From an uncultured Sphingomonas sp. (GTDB lineage: Bacteria > Pseudomonadota > Alphaproteobacteria > Sphingomonadales > Sphingomonadaceae), in the NCBI RefSeq assembly GCF_913774285.1, contig NZ_CAJYHX010000008.1, forward strand, positions 62,001 to 126,000: DNA of 64,000 bases, written 5' to 3'. This document shows, piece after piece, positions 51,607 to 61,007 of this stretch. Under the pieces are notes generated by a model. That model was given only the letters and a program-made list of their open reading frames with translations. It was not told where the DNA came from and made no database searches. The position numbers were made by a program, and so were the translations under genes. Every line of letters starts with the position of its first letter. Within the stretch, counting starts at the first letter, position 1.

Positions 51607-52839
51607 TCAACCGCCGTGCGTGGCCATCCACTGCTCGACGACCGGCGCGATGCGGTTGCGCCATTTCGAGCCGTTGAAGATGCCGTAATGGCCGACGCCT
51701 TCGGCCAGATGGTACTGCTTGTGCGATTCCGGCAGGTTGGTCGCGATGGTCAGCGCCGCCTTGGTCTGGCCGATGCCCGAAATGTCGTCGCGCTCGCCCT
51801 CGATCGCGAGGATGCCGATGTCCGTGATCGCACCCGGATCGACCTTGCGGCCCCGGTGCAGCATTTCGCCCTTGGGCAGCGCATGCGTCTGGAATACCAC
51901 TTCGATCGTCTGGAGGTAGAACTCCGCGGTCATGTCGCAGACCGAGCGATATTCCTCGTAGAACTTCATCGTCGCATCGGCGCTCTCGTCGTCGCCCTGG
52001 ACGAGATGCTTGAACATCTCCCAGTGCGAGATGAGGTGGTTGCCGAGGTTCATCGTCATGAAGCCGGCGAGCTGCAGGAAGCCGGGGTACACCTTCCGGC
52101 CCGCGCCCGCATAGGTCATCGGCACGGTGGCGATGACGTTGTGCTCGAACCAGCTGTACGGCCGCTCGGTCGCCAGCGTGTTCACTGCCGTCGGGGCTTC
52201 GCGCGTGTCGATCGGGCCGCCCATCATGGTGAGCGTCGCCGGCCGGTTGGGATGGTTGTCCGCGCTCATCACCGCCGCAGCGGCGTAGCAGGGCACCGAG
52301 GGCTGGCACACCGCCAGCATGTGCGGCCGGGGATCGCCCTCGGCGCCGATATGCGCCAGGAAATCGATCACGTAATCGACATAGTCGTCGAGGTCGAACT
52401 TGCCCTCGCTGGTCGGCACCAGCTTGGCGTCACGCCAGTCGGTGATGTAGACATCGGCCACCGGCAGCATCCGCTGCACTGTGCCGCGCAGCAGCGTGGC
52501 ATAATGGCCGGACATCGGCGCGACGATCAGCAGCTTCGGCCCGCCCTCGACACCCTGGCGCACGAAGCGCTTAAGCTGGCCGAACGGCTTGCGCAGCACG
52601 ATCTCCTCGCGAACCTCGACCTTGCGGCCGTCGATCTCGGTGAAGTCGAGCGCGAAGGCTGGCTTGCCACGCGGCGCCGAGGCGTGCGCGAACACCTCCA
52701 GCGCCGAGGCCATCACCGGGCCGCCGCCGAAATAGGCGAACGGGTTGGCCGGATTGTTGAGCAGGCCCGCCCCGAAATTGGCCAGAGCACTCGCACCGGC
52801 GAGCATTGAACGTTGGAATTCGTAAGCGTCGTACAGCAT
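51607..52839 (-). CDS. phaZ: Intracellular polyhydroxyalkanoate depolymerase
   Basis: A 410-residue PHA granule-degrading hydrolase. The lipase-like box has Cys in place of Ser, as in this family: LAVCQPSVPCYAA. The N-terminus MLYDAYEFQRSMLAGASAL is typical. Histidine end EGVGHYGIFNGSKW. ATG 52839 has GAAGGAATTTT just upstream; the same frame continues open far upstream through the antisense of the ABC transporter gene, which is not coding. Confidence 0.94.
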   Translation of the reverse strand: MLYDAYEFQRSMLAGASALANFGAGLLNNPANPFAYFGGGPVMASALEVFAHASAPRGKPAFALDFTEIDGRKVEVREEIVLRKPFGQLKRFVRQGVEGGPKLLIVAPMSGHYATLLRGTVQRMLPVADVYITDWRDAKLVPTSEGKFDLDDYVDYVIDFLAHIGAEGDPRPHMLAVCQPSVPCYAAAAVMSADNHPNRPATLTMMGGPIDTREAPTAVNTLATERPYSWFEHNVIATVPMTYAGAGRKVYPGFLQLAGFMTMNLGNHLISHWEMFKHLVQGDDESADATMKFYEEYRSVCDMTAEFYLQTIEVVFQTHALPKGEMLHRGRKVDPGAITDIGILAIEGERDDISGIGQTKAALTIATNLPESHKQYHLAEGVGHYGIFNGSKWRNRIAPVVEQWMATHGG

Positions 52840-52992
52840 AAAATTCCTTCCCCGTGCCCCGATCCCTGCAGCGGGGGTTGTCTTACCACTTATATAGACG
52901 CGCGCCTTGTGCGCCGCAACGTCGTAGCTATGCGGAACAGAGAGAACCGGAGGTGGTTCCCCTGCCCTGCGAACCGCGCTACGCGGTCCGGC

Positions 52993-54771
52993 ATGGCCGA
53001 CACGACCCCGCCGCCGGCGCCGCGCCGCAAGCTCAGCAGCCTGCTCGTCATCTGGCAGTTCACCCGCCGCTATCCGCTGCAGATCGCCATTGCGATGGTT
53101 TCGCTGCTGACCTCGTCCGCCGCGACATTGTGGATCCCGCGCACTTTCAAGCAGATCGTCGACAACGGCTTTGCCGCGGGCGCCGACACCAGCAGGATCG
53201 GCGTCTATTTCGAGGGCCTGCTGGCGGTGATCCTCGTGCTTTCGATCGCGACGGCGGTCCGTTTCTTCTTCATCTCCTGGGTGGCGGAGCGGACCGTGGC
53301 GGACCTGCGCGTCGCGGTGCACCGCAATCTGCTGCGCCTGCCGCCGAAATGGTTCGAGGAAAACCGCCCGTCGGAGATCGCCTCGCGACTCACCTCGGAT
53401 ACCGCGCTGGTCGAGCAGGTGGTGGGATCGACCGTCTCGATCGCGCTCAGGAACCTGCTGACCGGCATCGGCGGGGTGATCTACCTGTTCGTGCTGTCGC
53501 CCAAGATCGCCGCCTATCTCATTGTCGGCATGCCGCTCACCGTGCTGCCGATCGTGTGGCTGGGCGGGCGCGTGCGGCAATATTCGCGGGCGAGCCAGGA
53601 TCGGGTTGCCGATATTGGCGCGATCGCCTCCGAGACGCTCGGCGCAATGCGGATCGTCCAGGCCTTCGGGCAGGAGCGCCGCGAGGGACAGCGCTTCCAG
53701 GACGCGGTGGTGCGCAGCTTCGCCGCCGCGCAGAAGCGCTTCGCCCTGCGCGCGGTGATGACCGCGCTGGTCATCGGCCTGCTGTTCACCGCGATCACGC
53801 TGATCATGTGGGATGCAGTATCGGGCGTCGCCGCCGGGCAGATCAGCGGCGGCGCGATCACCGCCTTCGTGATCACCGCCGGCCTCGTCACCGGCTCGTT
53901 CGGCGCGCTGACCGAAGTGTATGGCGACCTGCTGCGCGCCTCGGGCGCCGCCAGCCGGCTTGCCGAGCTGCTCCAACAGGAGCCGGACATCGCCCCGCCC
54001 GCCAATCCGGTGGCGCTGCCCAGCCCGGCCGAAGGGGCGATCGCGTTCGACGCGGTGACCTTCCGCTACCCGACGCGGCCCGAAGTCTCGGCGCTGCAGG
54101 ACTTCTCGCTGTTCGTCGCCCCCGGCGAGACGGTGGCAGTGGTCGGTCCCTCGGGCGCCGGCAAGTCGACGCTGTTCCAGCTGCTCCAGCGCTTCTACGA
54201 TCCCGAAAGCGGCGAGATCCGGATCGACGGCGTCGCCATCCCCAAGGCCGATCCGGCGGAGGTCCGCGCCCGCATCGCGATGGTGCCGCAGGAGACGGTG
54301 ATCTTCGCCGCCAGCGCGCGCGACAATTTGCGCTACGGCGCCTGGGACGCCAGCGACGCGGCCATCTGGGCCGCCGCCGAGGCAGCCAACGCCGCCGAGT
54401 TCCTCCGCAGCCTGCCGGACGGGCTCGACACCTTCCTCGGTGAGGGCGGCGCGCGGCTTTCCGGCGGTCAGCGCCAGCGGCTCGCCATCGCCCGCGCGCT
54501 GCTCCGCGACGCGCCGATCCTGCTGCTCGACGAGGCGACCAGCGCACTCGACGCCGAGAGCGAGAAGCTGGTGCAGGATGCGCTCGAGCACCTCATGCAG
54601 GGCCGCACCACGCTGGTGATCGCCCACCGCCTCGCCACCGTGCGCGCGGCGGGACGGATCATCGTGATGGACGGCGGGCGGATCGTCGAGACCGGCACCC
54701 ATGCCGAGTTGGTGGCGCAGGGCGGGCTCTATGCCCGCCTGGCCGCGCTGCAGTTCAGCGAAAGCGCCTAG
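52993..54771 (+). CDS. ABC exporter, fused permease-ATPase (ABCB/MsbA-like)
   Basis: A 592-residue half-transporter: six membrane helices (residues about 20-310), then the ATPase with Walker A VGPSGAGKSTLF, signature LSGGQRQRLAIARALL and Walker B PILLLDEATSALDAES. The group includes lipid and drug exporters; cargo is unknown. ATG 52993 starts MADTTPPPAPRRK; 154 bp separate it from the divergent phaZ. It overlaps the converging EAL gene by 4 bp. Confidence 0.92.
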   Translation: MADTTPPPAPRRKLSSLLVIWQFTRRYPLQIAIAMVSLLTSSAATLWIPRTFKQIVDNGFAAGADTSRIGVYFEGLLAVILVLSIATAVRFFFISWVAERTVADLRVAVHRNLLRLPPKWFEENRPSEIASRLTSDTALVEQVVGSTVSIALRNLLTGIGGVIYLFVLSPKIAAYLIVGMPLTVLPIVWLGGRVRQYSRASQDRVADIGAIASETLGAMRIVQAFGQERREGQRFQDAVVRSFAAAQKRFALRAVMTALVIGLLFTAITLIMWDAVSGVAAGQISGGAITAFVITAGLVTGSFGALTEVYGDLLRASGAASRLAELLQQEPDIAPPANPVALPSPAEGAIAFDAVTFRYPTRPEVSALQDFSLFVAPGETVAVVGPSGAGKSTLFQLLQRFYDPESGEIRIDGVAIPKADPAEVRARIAMVPQETVIFAASARDNLRYGAWDASDAAIWAAAEAANAAEFLRSLPDGLDTFLGEGGARLSGGQRQRLAIARALLRDAPILLLDEATSALDAESEKLVQDALEHLMQGRTTLVIAHRLATVRAAGRIIVMDGGRIVETGTHAELVAQGGLYARLAALQFSESA

Positions 54772-56531
54772 GCGGCCAGCGCCTTGCGCGCTTCGATCCA
54801 CTCCGCGAACGCCGCCACTTCCAGCGGCCGCGCAAACCAATAGCCCTGCGCTTCCTCGCAACCCATGCCGGCGAGGATCGCGGCGGCGGTCTCGGTCTCG
54901 ACTCCCTCGGCCACTACACGGCGGCCGAGCTTATGGAGCAGGCCGACCATCGTCTCGACGAGCACGTAATCGGCGCCCTGCGGGGCCGACAGGCCGCGCA
55001 CGAACGCCTGATCGATCTTCACGACATGCGCCGGCACCTGCTGAAGATAGGCGAGACTGCTATGCCCGGTGCCGAAATCGTCGATCGCCAGCGCAATGCC
55101 CGCCTCAGCCAGCTCGCGCAGCATCGCCAGCGCCTTTTCCGGCTGCGCCATCATCGCGCTTTCGGTGAGCTCGATCTCCAGCTGCGACGGCCGCAGCGGC
55201 CGCGCGATCAGCGCCAGCTGGATGCGCTGGATCAGATCGGCCTCCATCAGATTGGCGGCCGAGATGTTGATCGACAGCGTCAGGTCGAGTCCCGCCGCGC
55301 TCCACGACGCGAGCTGGTCGAGCGCATGCTCCAGCACCCATTGTGTCGCCGGCCGCGCCAGGGCGGTCTGCTCGATGATCGGGATGAACTCGGCAGGCGA
55401 CACTTCGCCCAGCGTGGGATGGCACCAGCGCAGCAGCGTCTCCGCGCCCAGGCACCGGCGGGTGGCGAGATCCACGCGCGGCTGGAAAACCAGCCGCAGC
55501 TGGTCCCCCGCCTCCAGCGCTTCGCCGAAATCCTGCAGCAGGTCGTAATGCCGGCGCATCTCGCTGTCGCGCGTTTCTGAATAGAGCGCGATCGCGCCAT
55601 CGTTCCGCCGCGCGTCCTGCGCCGCACTGGCGGCCCCACGCAACACGTCTTCCGGCGCCACCTCGCCGAGGCGGAACGGCCGCACGCCGATCGCGACGCT
55701 GGTCACGAAGCGCACGCTCGATGTGGCGCGGATCGCCTCGAAGCCGCGCTGGAGCACCGCGACATAGCCCTCGACATCGACCTCCGGCGGCGAAAGGAAG
55801 GCGAATTGAGTGGTGCCGACATGATAGGCCGTGCGGTTCGCGCCAAGCGCGCCCTGGATCGCATGCGCCGCCTCGCGCACCATCTCGTCCAATCGCGCAG
55901 CACCCATCGCCCCGACGATCTTGGCGATCTGATCGTCGCGGGCGAGATCGGCCACCACCGCGATCCGCGCCTGGCCGGGACAGTCGAGGGCAAGATCGGC
56001 GAGATCGTCCCGGAACTGCGCGCGCGTCGGCAGGCCGCTGATCGGATCGATCCGCCCGAAGGAATGCTGCAGCTCGATCTGCTCCATTACCATCGCGGCG
56101 AGATCGGCCAGCGCCGCAAGTTCCCCGGGCGTGGCGACGCGCGGTTCGGTGCCCAGCACGCAGAGCGCGCCGAGCCCATAGCCTTCCTTGGTCACCAGCG
56201 GTGCGCCGGCGTAGAAGCGCGTGCCATGGGCCGCGAGCAGGCTGTCGGCGTAGAAGGGGTGCGTCGCGAAATCCTCGATCACGACCACGTCACGCACTTC
56301 GGCGACCTCGGAGCAGGGCGCCTTTTCGCGCGGGATACTGCAATGGTCGACACCGACGCGCGACTTGAACCATTGCCGGTCCTTGTCGGTCAGCGACACC
56401 GCCGCGATGGGCAGCCCGAAGACGTGCGCGGCCATCCGCGTGATGCGATCGAAATGCTCGCTCGGGGGCGTGTCGAGCAGCTTCAGCTGATGCAGCGCGT
56501 CGAGCCGCGCCGCTTCCCGGTAATCCTGCAC
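54768..56531 (-). CDS. GAF-degenerate GGDEF-EAL cyclic-di-GMP phosphodiesterase
   Basis: A 587-residue signalling protein. A GAF sensor domain lies at about 20-155, a GGDEF-like domain at about 165-320 whose active loop reads TTQFAF rather than GGDEF, and an EAL domain at about 335-580. EAL residues are kept: AETLLRW, SINISAANL, ELTES, IDDFGTGHSSL, VKIDQAFV, AEGVET, QGYWFARP. It should hydrolyse c-di-GMP under GAF control; the GGDEF part is probably regulatory only. No membrane segment. Confidence 0.9.
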   Translation of the reverse strand: MQDYREAARLDALHQLKLLDTPPSEHFDRITRMAAHVFGLPIAAVSLTDKDRQWFKSRVGVDHCSIPREKAPCSEVAEVRDVVVIEDFATHPFYADSLLAAHGTRFYAGAPLVTKEGYGLGALCVLGTEPRVATPGELAALADLAAMVMEQIELQHSFGRIDPISGLPTRAQFRDDLADLALDCPGQARIAVVADLARDDQIAKIVGAMGAARLDEMVREAAHAIQGALGANRTAYHVGTTQFAFLSPPEVDVEGYVAVLQRGFEAIRATSSVRFVTSVAIGVRPFRLGEVAPEDVLRGAASAAQDARRNDGAIALYSETRDSEMRRHYDLLQDFGEALEAGDQLRLVFQPRVDLATRRCLGAETLLRWCHPTLGEVSPAEFIPIIEQTALARPATQWVLEHALDQLASWSAAGLDLTLSINISAANLMEADLIQRIQLALIARPLRPSQLEIELTESAMMAQPEKALAMLRELAEAGIALAIDDFGTGHSSLAYLQQVPAHVVKIDQAFVRGLSAPQGADYVLVETMVGLLHKLGRRVVAEGVETETAAAILAGMGCEEAQGYWFARPLEVAAFAEWIEARKALAA

Positions 56532-56601
56532 AATCGTTCCCTTCGCCGTCCATTATAGACGCCGCGAACGAACGATTCCGCACAGCACTGTATTGTGGTG
56601 G

Positions 56602-58212
56602 TTAATCGGCCATGATGCTGGCCGCGACCGCCTCGGCAACCTTGATGCCGTCGATCGCCGCCGAAAGGATGCCGCCGGCATAGCCCGCCCCCTCGCCCGC
56701 CGGGAACAGCCGCGGCGTGTTCAGGCTCTGGAAGTCCGGTCCTCGGGTGATCCGCAGCGGCGAGGAGGTGCGCGTCTCCACCCCGGTCATCACCGCCTCG
56801 GGATGATCATAGCGCGCGATCTGGCGACCGAACACCGGCAGCGCCTCGCGGAATGCCTCGATCACGAAGTCGGGAAGGCACTGCGCGAGATCGGTGGGTG
56901 TCACCCCCGGCTTGTAGCTCGGCACCACCTGGCCCAGCGCAGTCGAGGGGCGCCCGGCGAGCAGGTCGCCGACCAGCTGACCCGGCGCGTTGTAGTTGGA
57001 GCCGCCCGCGATAAAGGCCGCGTCCTCCCATTTGCGCTGCAGCTCGATGCCCGCGAGCGGACCGCCGGGATAATCGCGCGCGGGATCGATCGCCACGACG
57101 AGGCCCGAATTGGCGTTGAACTCGGCGCGCGAGTACTGGCTCATGCCGTTGGTGACGACGCGACCCTCTTCGGAGGTCGCCGCCACCACCCGCCCGCCTG
57201 GGCACATGCAGAAACTGTAGACGGTGCGGCCATTGGCGCAGTGGTGTGACAGCGCATAGGCAGCCGCGCCCAGATCGGGATGCTTGGCGCAGTTGCCGAA
57301 GCGCGCCTGGTCGATCCAGCTCTGCGGATGCTCGATCCGTACGCCGATCGAAAAGGGCTTGGCCTCCAGGTGCACGCCCGCCTGGTGGAGCATCTCGAAG
57401 GTCGGGCGTGCGCTATGGCCGACTGCCAGCACGACATGGTCCGCATCGAGGAAGCTGCCGTCGTGGAGGTGCAGGCCACGCATCTTGCGCTCGCCGTCGA
57501 GCTCGATCCGGTCGACGCGGGTCTGCCAGCGATATTCGCCGCCCAGTTCCTCGATCGTGCGACGCATGCTCTCCACCATCGTCACGAGGCGGAAGGTGCC
57601 GATATGCGGATGGGCCTGCCACAGGATGTCGTCGGGCGCCCCGGCCTGCACGAACTCCTCGAGCACCTTGCGGCCGAGGAAGCGCGGGTCCTTGACCCGG
57701 CAATAGAGCTTGCCGTCGGAGAAGGTGCCCGCCCCGCCTTCGCCGAACTGGACGTTCGAATCCGGGTTGAGCTCGGAGCGACGCCACAGGCCCCAGGTGT
57801 CCTTGGTCCGCTCGCGCACGATCTTGCCGCGATCGACGATGATCGGGCGGAACCCCATCTGCGCAAGGATCAGCCCGGCGAACAGACCGCACGGCCCCGC
57901 GCCGATCACCACCGGACGCAAGCCATTCCAGCCCTCGGGCGCGTGCACCGGCGGGCGATAGGTCATGTCGGGCGTCGGCCGCACGTCCTTGTCACCGGCG
58001 AGCCGCGCCAGCACCTCGGCCTCGTCGGTCAGATCGACGTCGACCGTATACACCAGCAGGATCGCGTTGCGCCGCCGTGCATCGTTGCCGCGCTTGAACA
58101 CGGTGAAACCGCGCACGTCCGCCGGCGCCACGCTCAGCCGCTGCGCGATCGCAGGCGCGAGCGCATCGGCGGGATGATCGAGGGGCAGGGAAAGTCCGGA
58201 CAGGCGCAGCAT
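56602..58212 (-). CDS. FAD-dependent oxidoreductase, uncharacterised (YgcK/DUF-type flavoprotein)
   Basis: A 536-residue flavoprotein. The dinucleotide fold PVVIGAGPCGLFAGLILAQM starts near residue 100; further motifs are FGEGGAGTFSDGKLY, VLAVGHSARPTF and FPAGEGAGYAGGILSAAIDG. It starts with a small alpha/beta domain (MLRLSGLSLPLDHP). This large NAD(P)/FAD family is widespread in bacteria but has no established reaction. Monocistronic. Confidence 0.88.
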   Translation of the reverse strand: MLRLSGLSLPLDHPADALAPAIAQRLSVAPADVRGFTVFKRGNDARRRNAILLVYTVDVDLTDEAEVLARLAGDKDVRPTPDMTYRPPVHAPEGWNGLRPVVIGAGPCGLFAGLILAQMGFRPIIVDRGKIVRERTKDTWGLWRRSELNPDSNVQFGEGGAGTFSDGKLYCRVKDPRFLGRKVLEEFVQAGAPDDILWQAHPHIGTFRLVTMVESMRRTIEELGGEYRWQTRVDRIELDGERKMRGLHLHDGSFLDADHVVLAVGHSARPTFEMLHQAGVHLEAKPFSIGVRIEHPQSWIDQARFGNCAKHPDLGAAAYALSHHCANGRTVYSFCMCPGGRVVAATSEEGRVVTNGMSQYSRAEFNANSGLVVAIDPARDYPGGPLAGIELQRKWEDAAFIAGGSNYNAPGQLVGDLLAGRPSTALGQVVPSYKPGVTPTDLAQCLPDFVIEAFREALPVFGRQIARYDHPEAVMTGVETRTSSPLRITRGPDFQSLNTPRLFPAGEGAGYAGGILSAAIDGIKVAEAVAASIMAD

Positions 58213-58302
58213 CGAAACGGGGGTTCCAACAGATTTCGGGGATTGATTGCTCCCCTTAGCCGCATGGGCGCGCGCGGCAAACCGGGGATTGGTGCGTAGC
58301 GC

Positions 58303-58734
58303 TCAGTCGCGGGCGAGCGAGTCGCGCAGCGCCTGCGCCTCGCGATTGAGCTGCGCCAGCCGCTCCAGCGTCAGGTCGGTCTTCTCCAGCACTGCCTCGC
58401 CCAAGCAGCCGCATTCCTCGCGGATCGCCTGGCCCTGGCCGGTGAGGAACACCTGCACCTGCCGCTCGTCCTCCGGATTGCGCTTTCGTTCGACCAGCCT
58501 GGCAGCCTCCAGCCGCTTCACCAGCGGGGTGATCGTGCTCGATTCGAGCGCGAGCCGCGCACCGATCGCGCCGACGGTGCGGCCGTCCTTCTCCCACAGC
58601 GCGTGGAGCACCAGATATTGCGGATAGGTGATCCCCAGCCGATCGAGGATCGGCTTGTAGACGCGCGTGATCGCCATGCTCGCGCTGTACAGCGAGAAGC
58701 AGAGCTGGCCGTCGAGCGGAAGCGGGGCAGGCAT
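58303..58734 (-). CDS. ohrR: MarR-family peroxide sensor OhrR
   Basis: A 143-residue repressor whose reactive cysteine is Cys12 in LDGQLCFSLYSAS; a CxC pair in REECGCLGE (about 112-120) may form the disulfide partner as in two-cysteine OhrR. Winged helix: YPQYLVLHALWEKDG, LALESSTITPLVKRLEA. Organic hydroperoxides oxidise it and free the ohr promoter. Divergent from ohr with two identical operators between. Confidence 0.94.
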   Translation of the reverse strand: MPAPLPLDGQLCFSLYSASMAITRVYKPILDRLGITYPQYLVLHALWEKDGRTVGAIGARLALESSTITPLVKRLEAARLVERKRNPEDERQVQVFLTGQGQAIREECGCLGEAVLEKTDLTLERLAQLNREAQALRDSLARD

Positions 58735-58778
58735 GGGCAGAAACTCCTCCCCGCCGAACTGTGGCGGGACGAAACATA

Positions 58779-58842
58779 TATCGCGATAAATAATTCTCTG
58801 GACAAGAGGGACAACCTCGCCTATCTATCCATTATCGCGATA
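58779..58842. promoter_or_regulatory. Two OhrR operators (TATCGCGATA)
   Basis: The perfect palindrome TATCGCGATA occurs at 58779-58788 and 58833-58842, 54 bp apart, within AT-rich flanks. The first is 45 bp from ohrR, the second 34 bp from ohr, so one repressor can govern both directions. Confidence 0.85.
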
Positions 58843-58875
58843 ACGATTGTCGCTACATTAATAAGGAGACATCCG

Positions 58876-59301
58876 ATGTCGGTCGATGTGAAGTACACCA
58901 CCAAGGCTACTGCAACCGGCGGTCGTGACGGCAGCGCACGGTCGGAGGACGGCGTTCTCAACGTAAAGCTCTCCACCCCGAAGGAACTGGGCGGCGCGGG
59001 CGGCGACGGCACCAATCCGGAGCAGCTGTTCGCGGCGGGCTATTCGGCCTGCTTCATCGGCGCGCTCAAGGCGGTCGGCGCAGGCATGAAGATCAAGGTC
59101 CCGGCGGAGACGACGGTGACCGCGACGGTCGGCATCGGCCCGCGTTCGGAAGGCGGCTTCGGCATCACCGCCGATCTGCTGGTCACCCTGCCCGGCCTCG
59201 ACCGCGAGGAAGCGCAGAAGCTGGTCGACGCCGCGCACCAGGTGTGCCCGTATTCCAACGCGACCCGCGGCAATGTGAATGTCGGACTGACGCTGGCGTG
59301 A
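58876..59301 (+). CDS. ohr: Organic hydroperoxide resistance protein Ohr
   Basis: A 141-residue thiol peroxidase that reduces organic hydroperoxides. The two catalytic Cys stand in AAGYSACFIGAL and HQVCPYSNATRGN; the Arg is in TGGRDGSARS. ATG 58876 follows AAGGAG by 7 nt. Under OhrR control through the operators upstream. Confidence 0.96.
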   Translation: MSVDVKYTTKATATGGRDGSARSEDGVLNVKLSTPKELGGAGGDGTNPEQLFAAGYSACFIGALKAVGAGMKIKVPAETTVTATVGIGPRSEGGFGITADLLVTLPGLDREEAQKLVDAAHQVCPYSNATRGNVNVGLTLA

Positions 59302-59311
59302 TCACGCGATG

Positions 59312-59333
59312 CCCTCTCCCTCCGGGGAGAGGG
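59312..59333 (+). terminator. Hairpin after ohr
   Basis: CCCTCTCC (59312-59319) and GGAGAGGG (59326-59333) form an 8-bp stem with a 6-nt loop, 10 bp after the ohr stop. The tail TTATCCC is weakly T-rich, so termination would be partial. Confidence 0.5.
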
Positions 59334-59356
59334 TTATCCCCCAGGGCACTCTACTC

Positions 59357-59385
59357 CGTCGTTCCCGCTTTCGCGGGAAGGACGA
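59357..59385. repeat. Single REP arm, copy 3
   Basis: CCGTCGTTCCCGC-TTTC-GCGGGAAGGACGA has the same hairpin core (TTCCCGC/GCGGGAA, 59362-59379) and CGTC/GACG borders as the doublets at 26 and 43.8 kb, but only one arm is present. Confidence 0.7.
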
Positions 59386-59407
59386 TTGAGAAGCGGGCCG
59401 CCCCTCC

Positions 59408-59824
59408 TTAGACCCGCATGTCCAGCAGCGAGCCCATCATCCGGTCCTCGGTCTTGATCACCGAAAGGTTCGCGCGAAACGAGAACAGCGCCTTGCGCTG
59501 CTCGACATCCTCGCTGGCGAAATCGACGTCTGGCGCCTCGATGTTCCCATCCTCATCGGCATCCTGCGATTCCGGATCGTAGCGGGGCCCCGTGCCCGGC
59601 ACCGTCGGCACCGGCTTGGCATTGACGCCGCCCGCCGCGGCCGCGGCCTGGTAGATCGCGATCGGCTGATAGGCATGGTTGATCGTCTTGCCGATCGCAT
59701 TCGCCGCCGTCACCGCCTTGGCGGTCTCGCCAGTGGTATTGGCGTTGGCGACGTTCTGCGCGCTGACGTTGATGCGCGTAACGCTGGCCTGGACCCCCGA
59801 TAGGGCAATGTTGGTGGCGATCAT
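59408..59824 (-). CDS. Orphan flagellar basal-body rod-like protein
   Basis: A 138-residue protein whose first 35 residues carry the flagellar rod/hook N-terminal helix pattern (SGVQASVTRINVSAQNVANA with NTTGETA). The C-terminus (FRANLSVIKTEDRMMGSLLD) resembles the rod C-terminal helix. The middle is Pro/Asp-rich. It is FlgC-sized, but no other flagellar gene lies near. It might be a relic or a moonlighting copy. ATG 59824. Confidence 0.75.
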   Translation of the reverse strand: MIATNIALSGVQASVTRINVSAQNVANANTTGETAKAVTAANAIGKTINHAYQPIAIYQAAAAAGGVNAKPVPTVPGTGPRYDPESQDADEDGNIEAPDVDFASEDVEQRKALFSFRANLSVIKTEDRMMGSLLDMRV

Positions 59825-60006
59825 GGCGCTACTCCGATGCGCCAGTGTCGCAGCAGTATGTGAACGAGCGGTTGCCGAACATGCTTAACTGCCCGCAGAC
59901 TCAACAACAGCCACAGCTGCCGCGCCCGCTCCGGACCCTTGGCGATCCTGTAGCGCACGCAGCATGCACGATCGGCTGCGGAATGGCCGGTGCGTTTTGT
60001 CGCAGG

Positions 60007-60900
60007 TCAGCCCTCGAGGAACGCGGCCAGTTCCTCCGGCGTACCGTTGGGGAAGGCCGCCTTCAGATAGTCGAGGAACGCCGACACTCGCGCGCTCAGC
60101 AGTCGCCGCGACGGATACAGCGCCCATAACGCCACCGCCGCGCCGGCAAGATCGCCCCAATGGACGAGACGGCCGCTGGCGATGTCGCCGCTTACCAGCG
60201 ACAGCGGCAGCCGTGCCGCGCCGACTCCCATCCGCACCGCGTCGCGCAGCATCATGTTCGACGACATGGCCAGCACCGGTGCCACCGGCAGTTCAACGGG
60301 GCCGTCGGGCGTTGCCAGCTTCCACACCTCTGAGCCGCCCAGCGCCCCGCGCACCAGCGCCGGTACCGTCTCTCCCGACGCCGGCCGCGCCAACCCGGGC
60401 GCTGCAACCACCACCTGCCGATCGTGAAGGAAGGCGCGGCCGACCAGAGCAACATCCGGCTGCGGATTGACGCGGATCACGAGGTCATAGGATTCTTCGA
60501 CCATGTCGACAGCGCGATCCTCGACGATGATTTCCGGCCGCACCTCGGGATAGGTCAGCGCAAAGCCGGCTGCGATCTTGCCCATCGCCGCCTGGGAGAA
60601 CAGCAACGGCGCGCTGATCCGCAGGCGCCCGCGCGGACGATCGCCACCCGAGGCAATTGCCGCCGTCGTTTCCTCCAGTTCGGTGAGCAGTTGGCCGGTG
60701 CGCGCGAACAACGCCCTGCCTTCCTCGGTCAGCTGGAGGTTGCGGGCGCCGCGCTCGAACAATCGCAGAGCCAGCGCCGCCTCCAGCTCGGCAACACGCC
60801 GCGACAGCGTCGCCTTGGGCCGGCCAGTCGCCCGCGCCGCCTTGCCGAAGCCGCCATGCCGGGCAACGAGGTTGAAATCGGCGAGCGCCAACAGATCCAT
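60007..60900 (-). CDS. LysR-family transcription regulator
   Basis: A 297-residue regulator: N-terminal winged helix (LLALADFNLVARHGGFGKAA, then KATLSRRVAELEAAL) and a substrate-binding fold behind it. It belongs to the CrgA/DsdC-like group with a short C-terminus (GTPEELAAFLEG). ATG 60900. Divergent from the DUF1857 and ene-reductase genes, which it probably regulates; the 107-bp AT-rich gap holds both promoters. Confidence 0.9.
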   Translation of the reverse strand: MDLLALADFNLVARHGGFGKAARATGRPKATLSRRVAELEAALALRLFERGARNLQLTEEGRALFARTGQLLTELEETTAAIASGGDRPRGRLRISAPLLFSQAAMGKIAAGFALTYPEVRPEIIVEDRAVDMVEESYDLVIRVNPQPDVALVGRAFLHDRQVVVAAPGLARPASGETVPALVRGALGGSEVWKLATPDGPVELPVAPVLAMSSNMMLRDAVRMGVGAARLPLSLVSGDIASGRLVHWGDLAGAAVALWALYPSRRLLSARVSAFLDYLKAAFPNGTPEELAAFLEG

Positions 60901-61007
60901 ATCGTTCCACCTACGAGACACTGCGTCCATATATAGCGTCTATTGGATCGCCTGCGGATCACTAATTTTGGGGTCAGCCAAGCAACGGCCAGCAAAGGAC
61001 CTCCGCC

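Noticed and set aside
52840..54861. Long minus-strand frame continuing upstream from phaZ
   Set aside because: It is the antisense of the ABC exporter gene, which has full motifs; phaZ has its own ATG and ribosome site at 52839.
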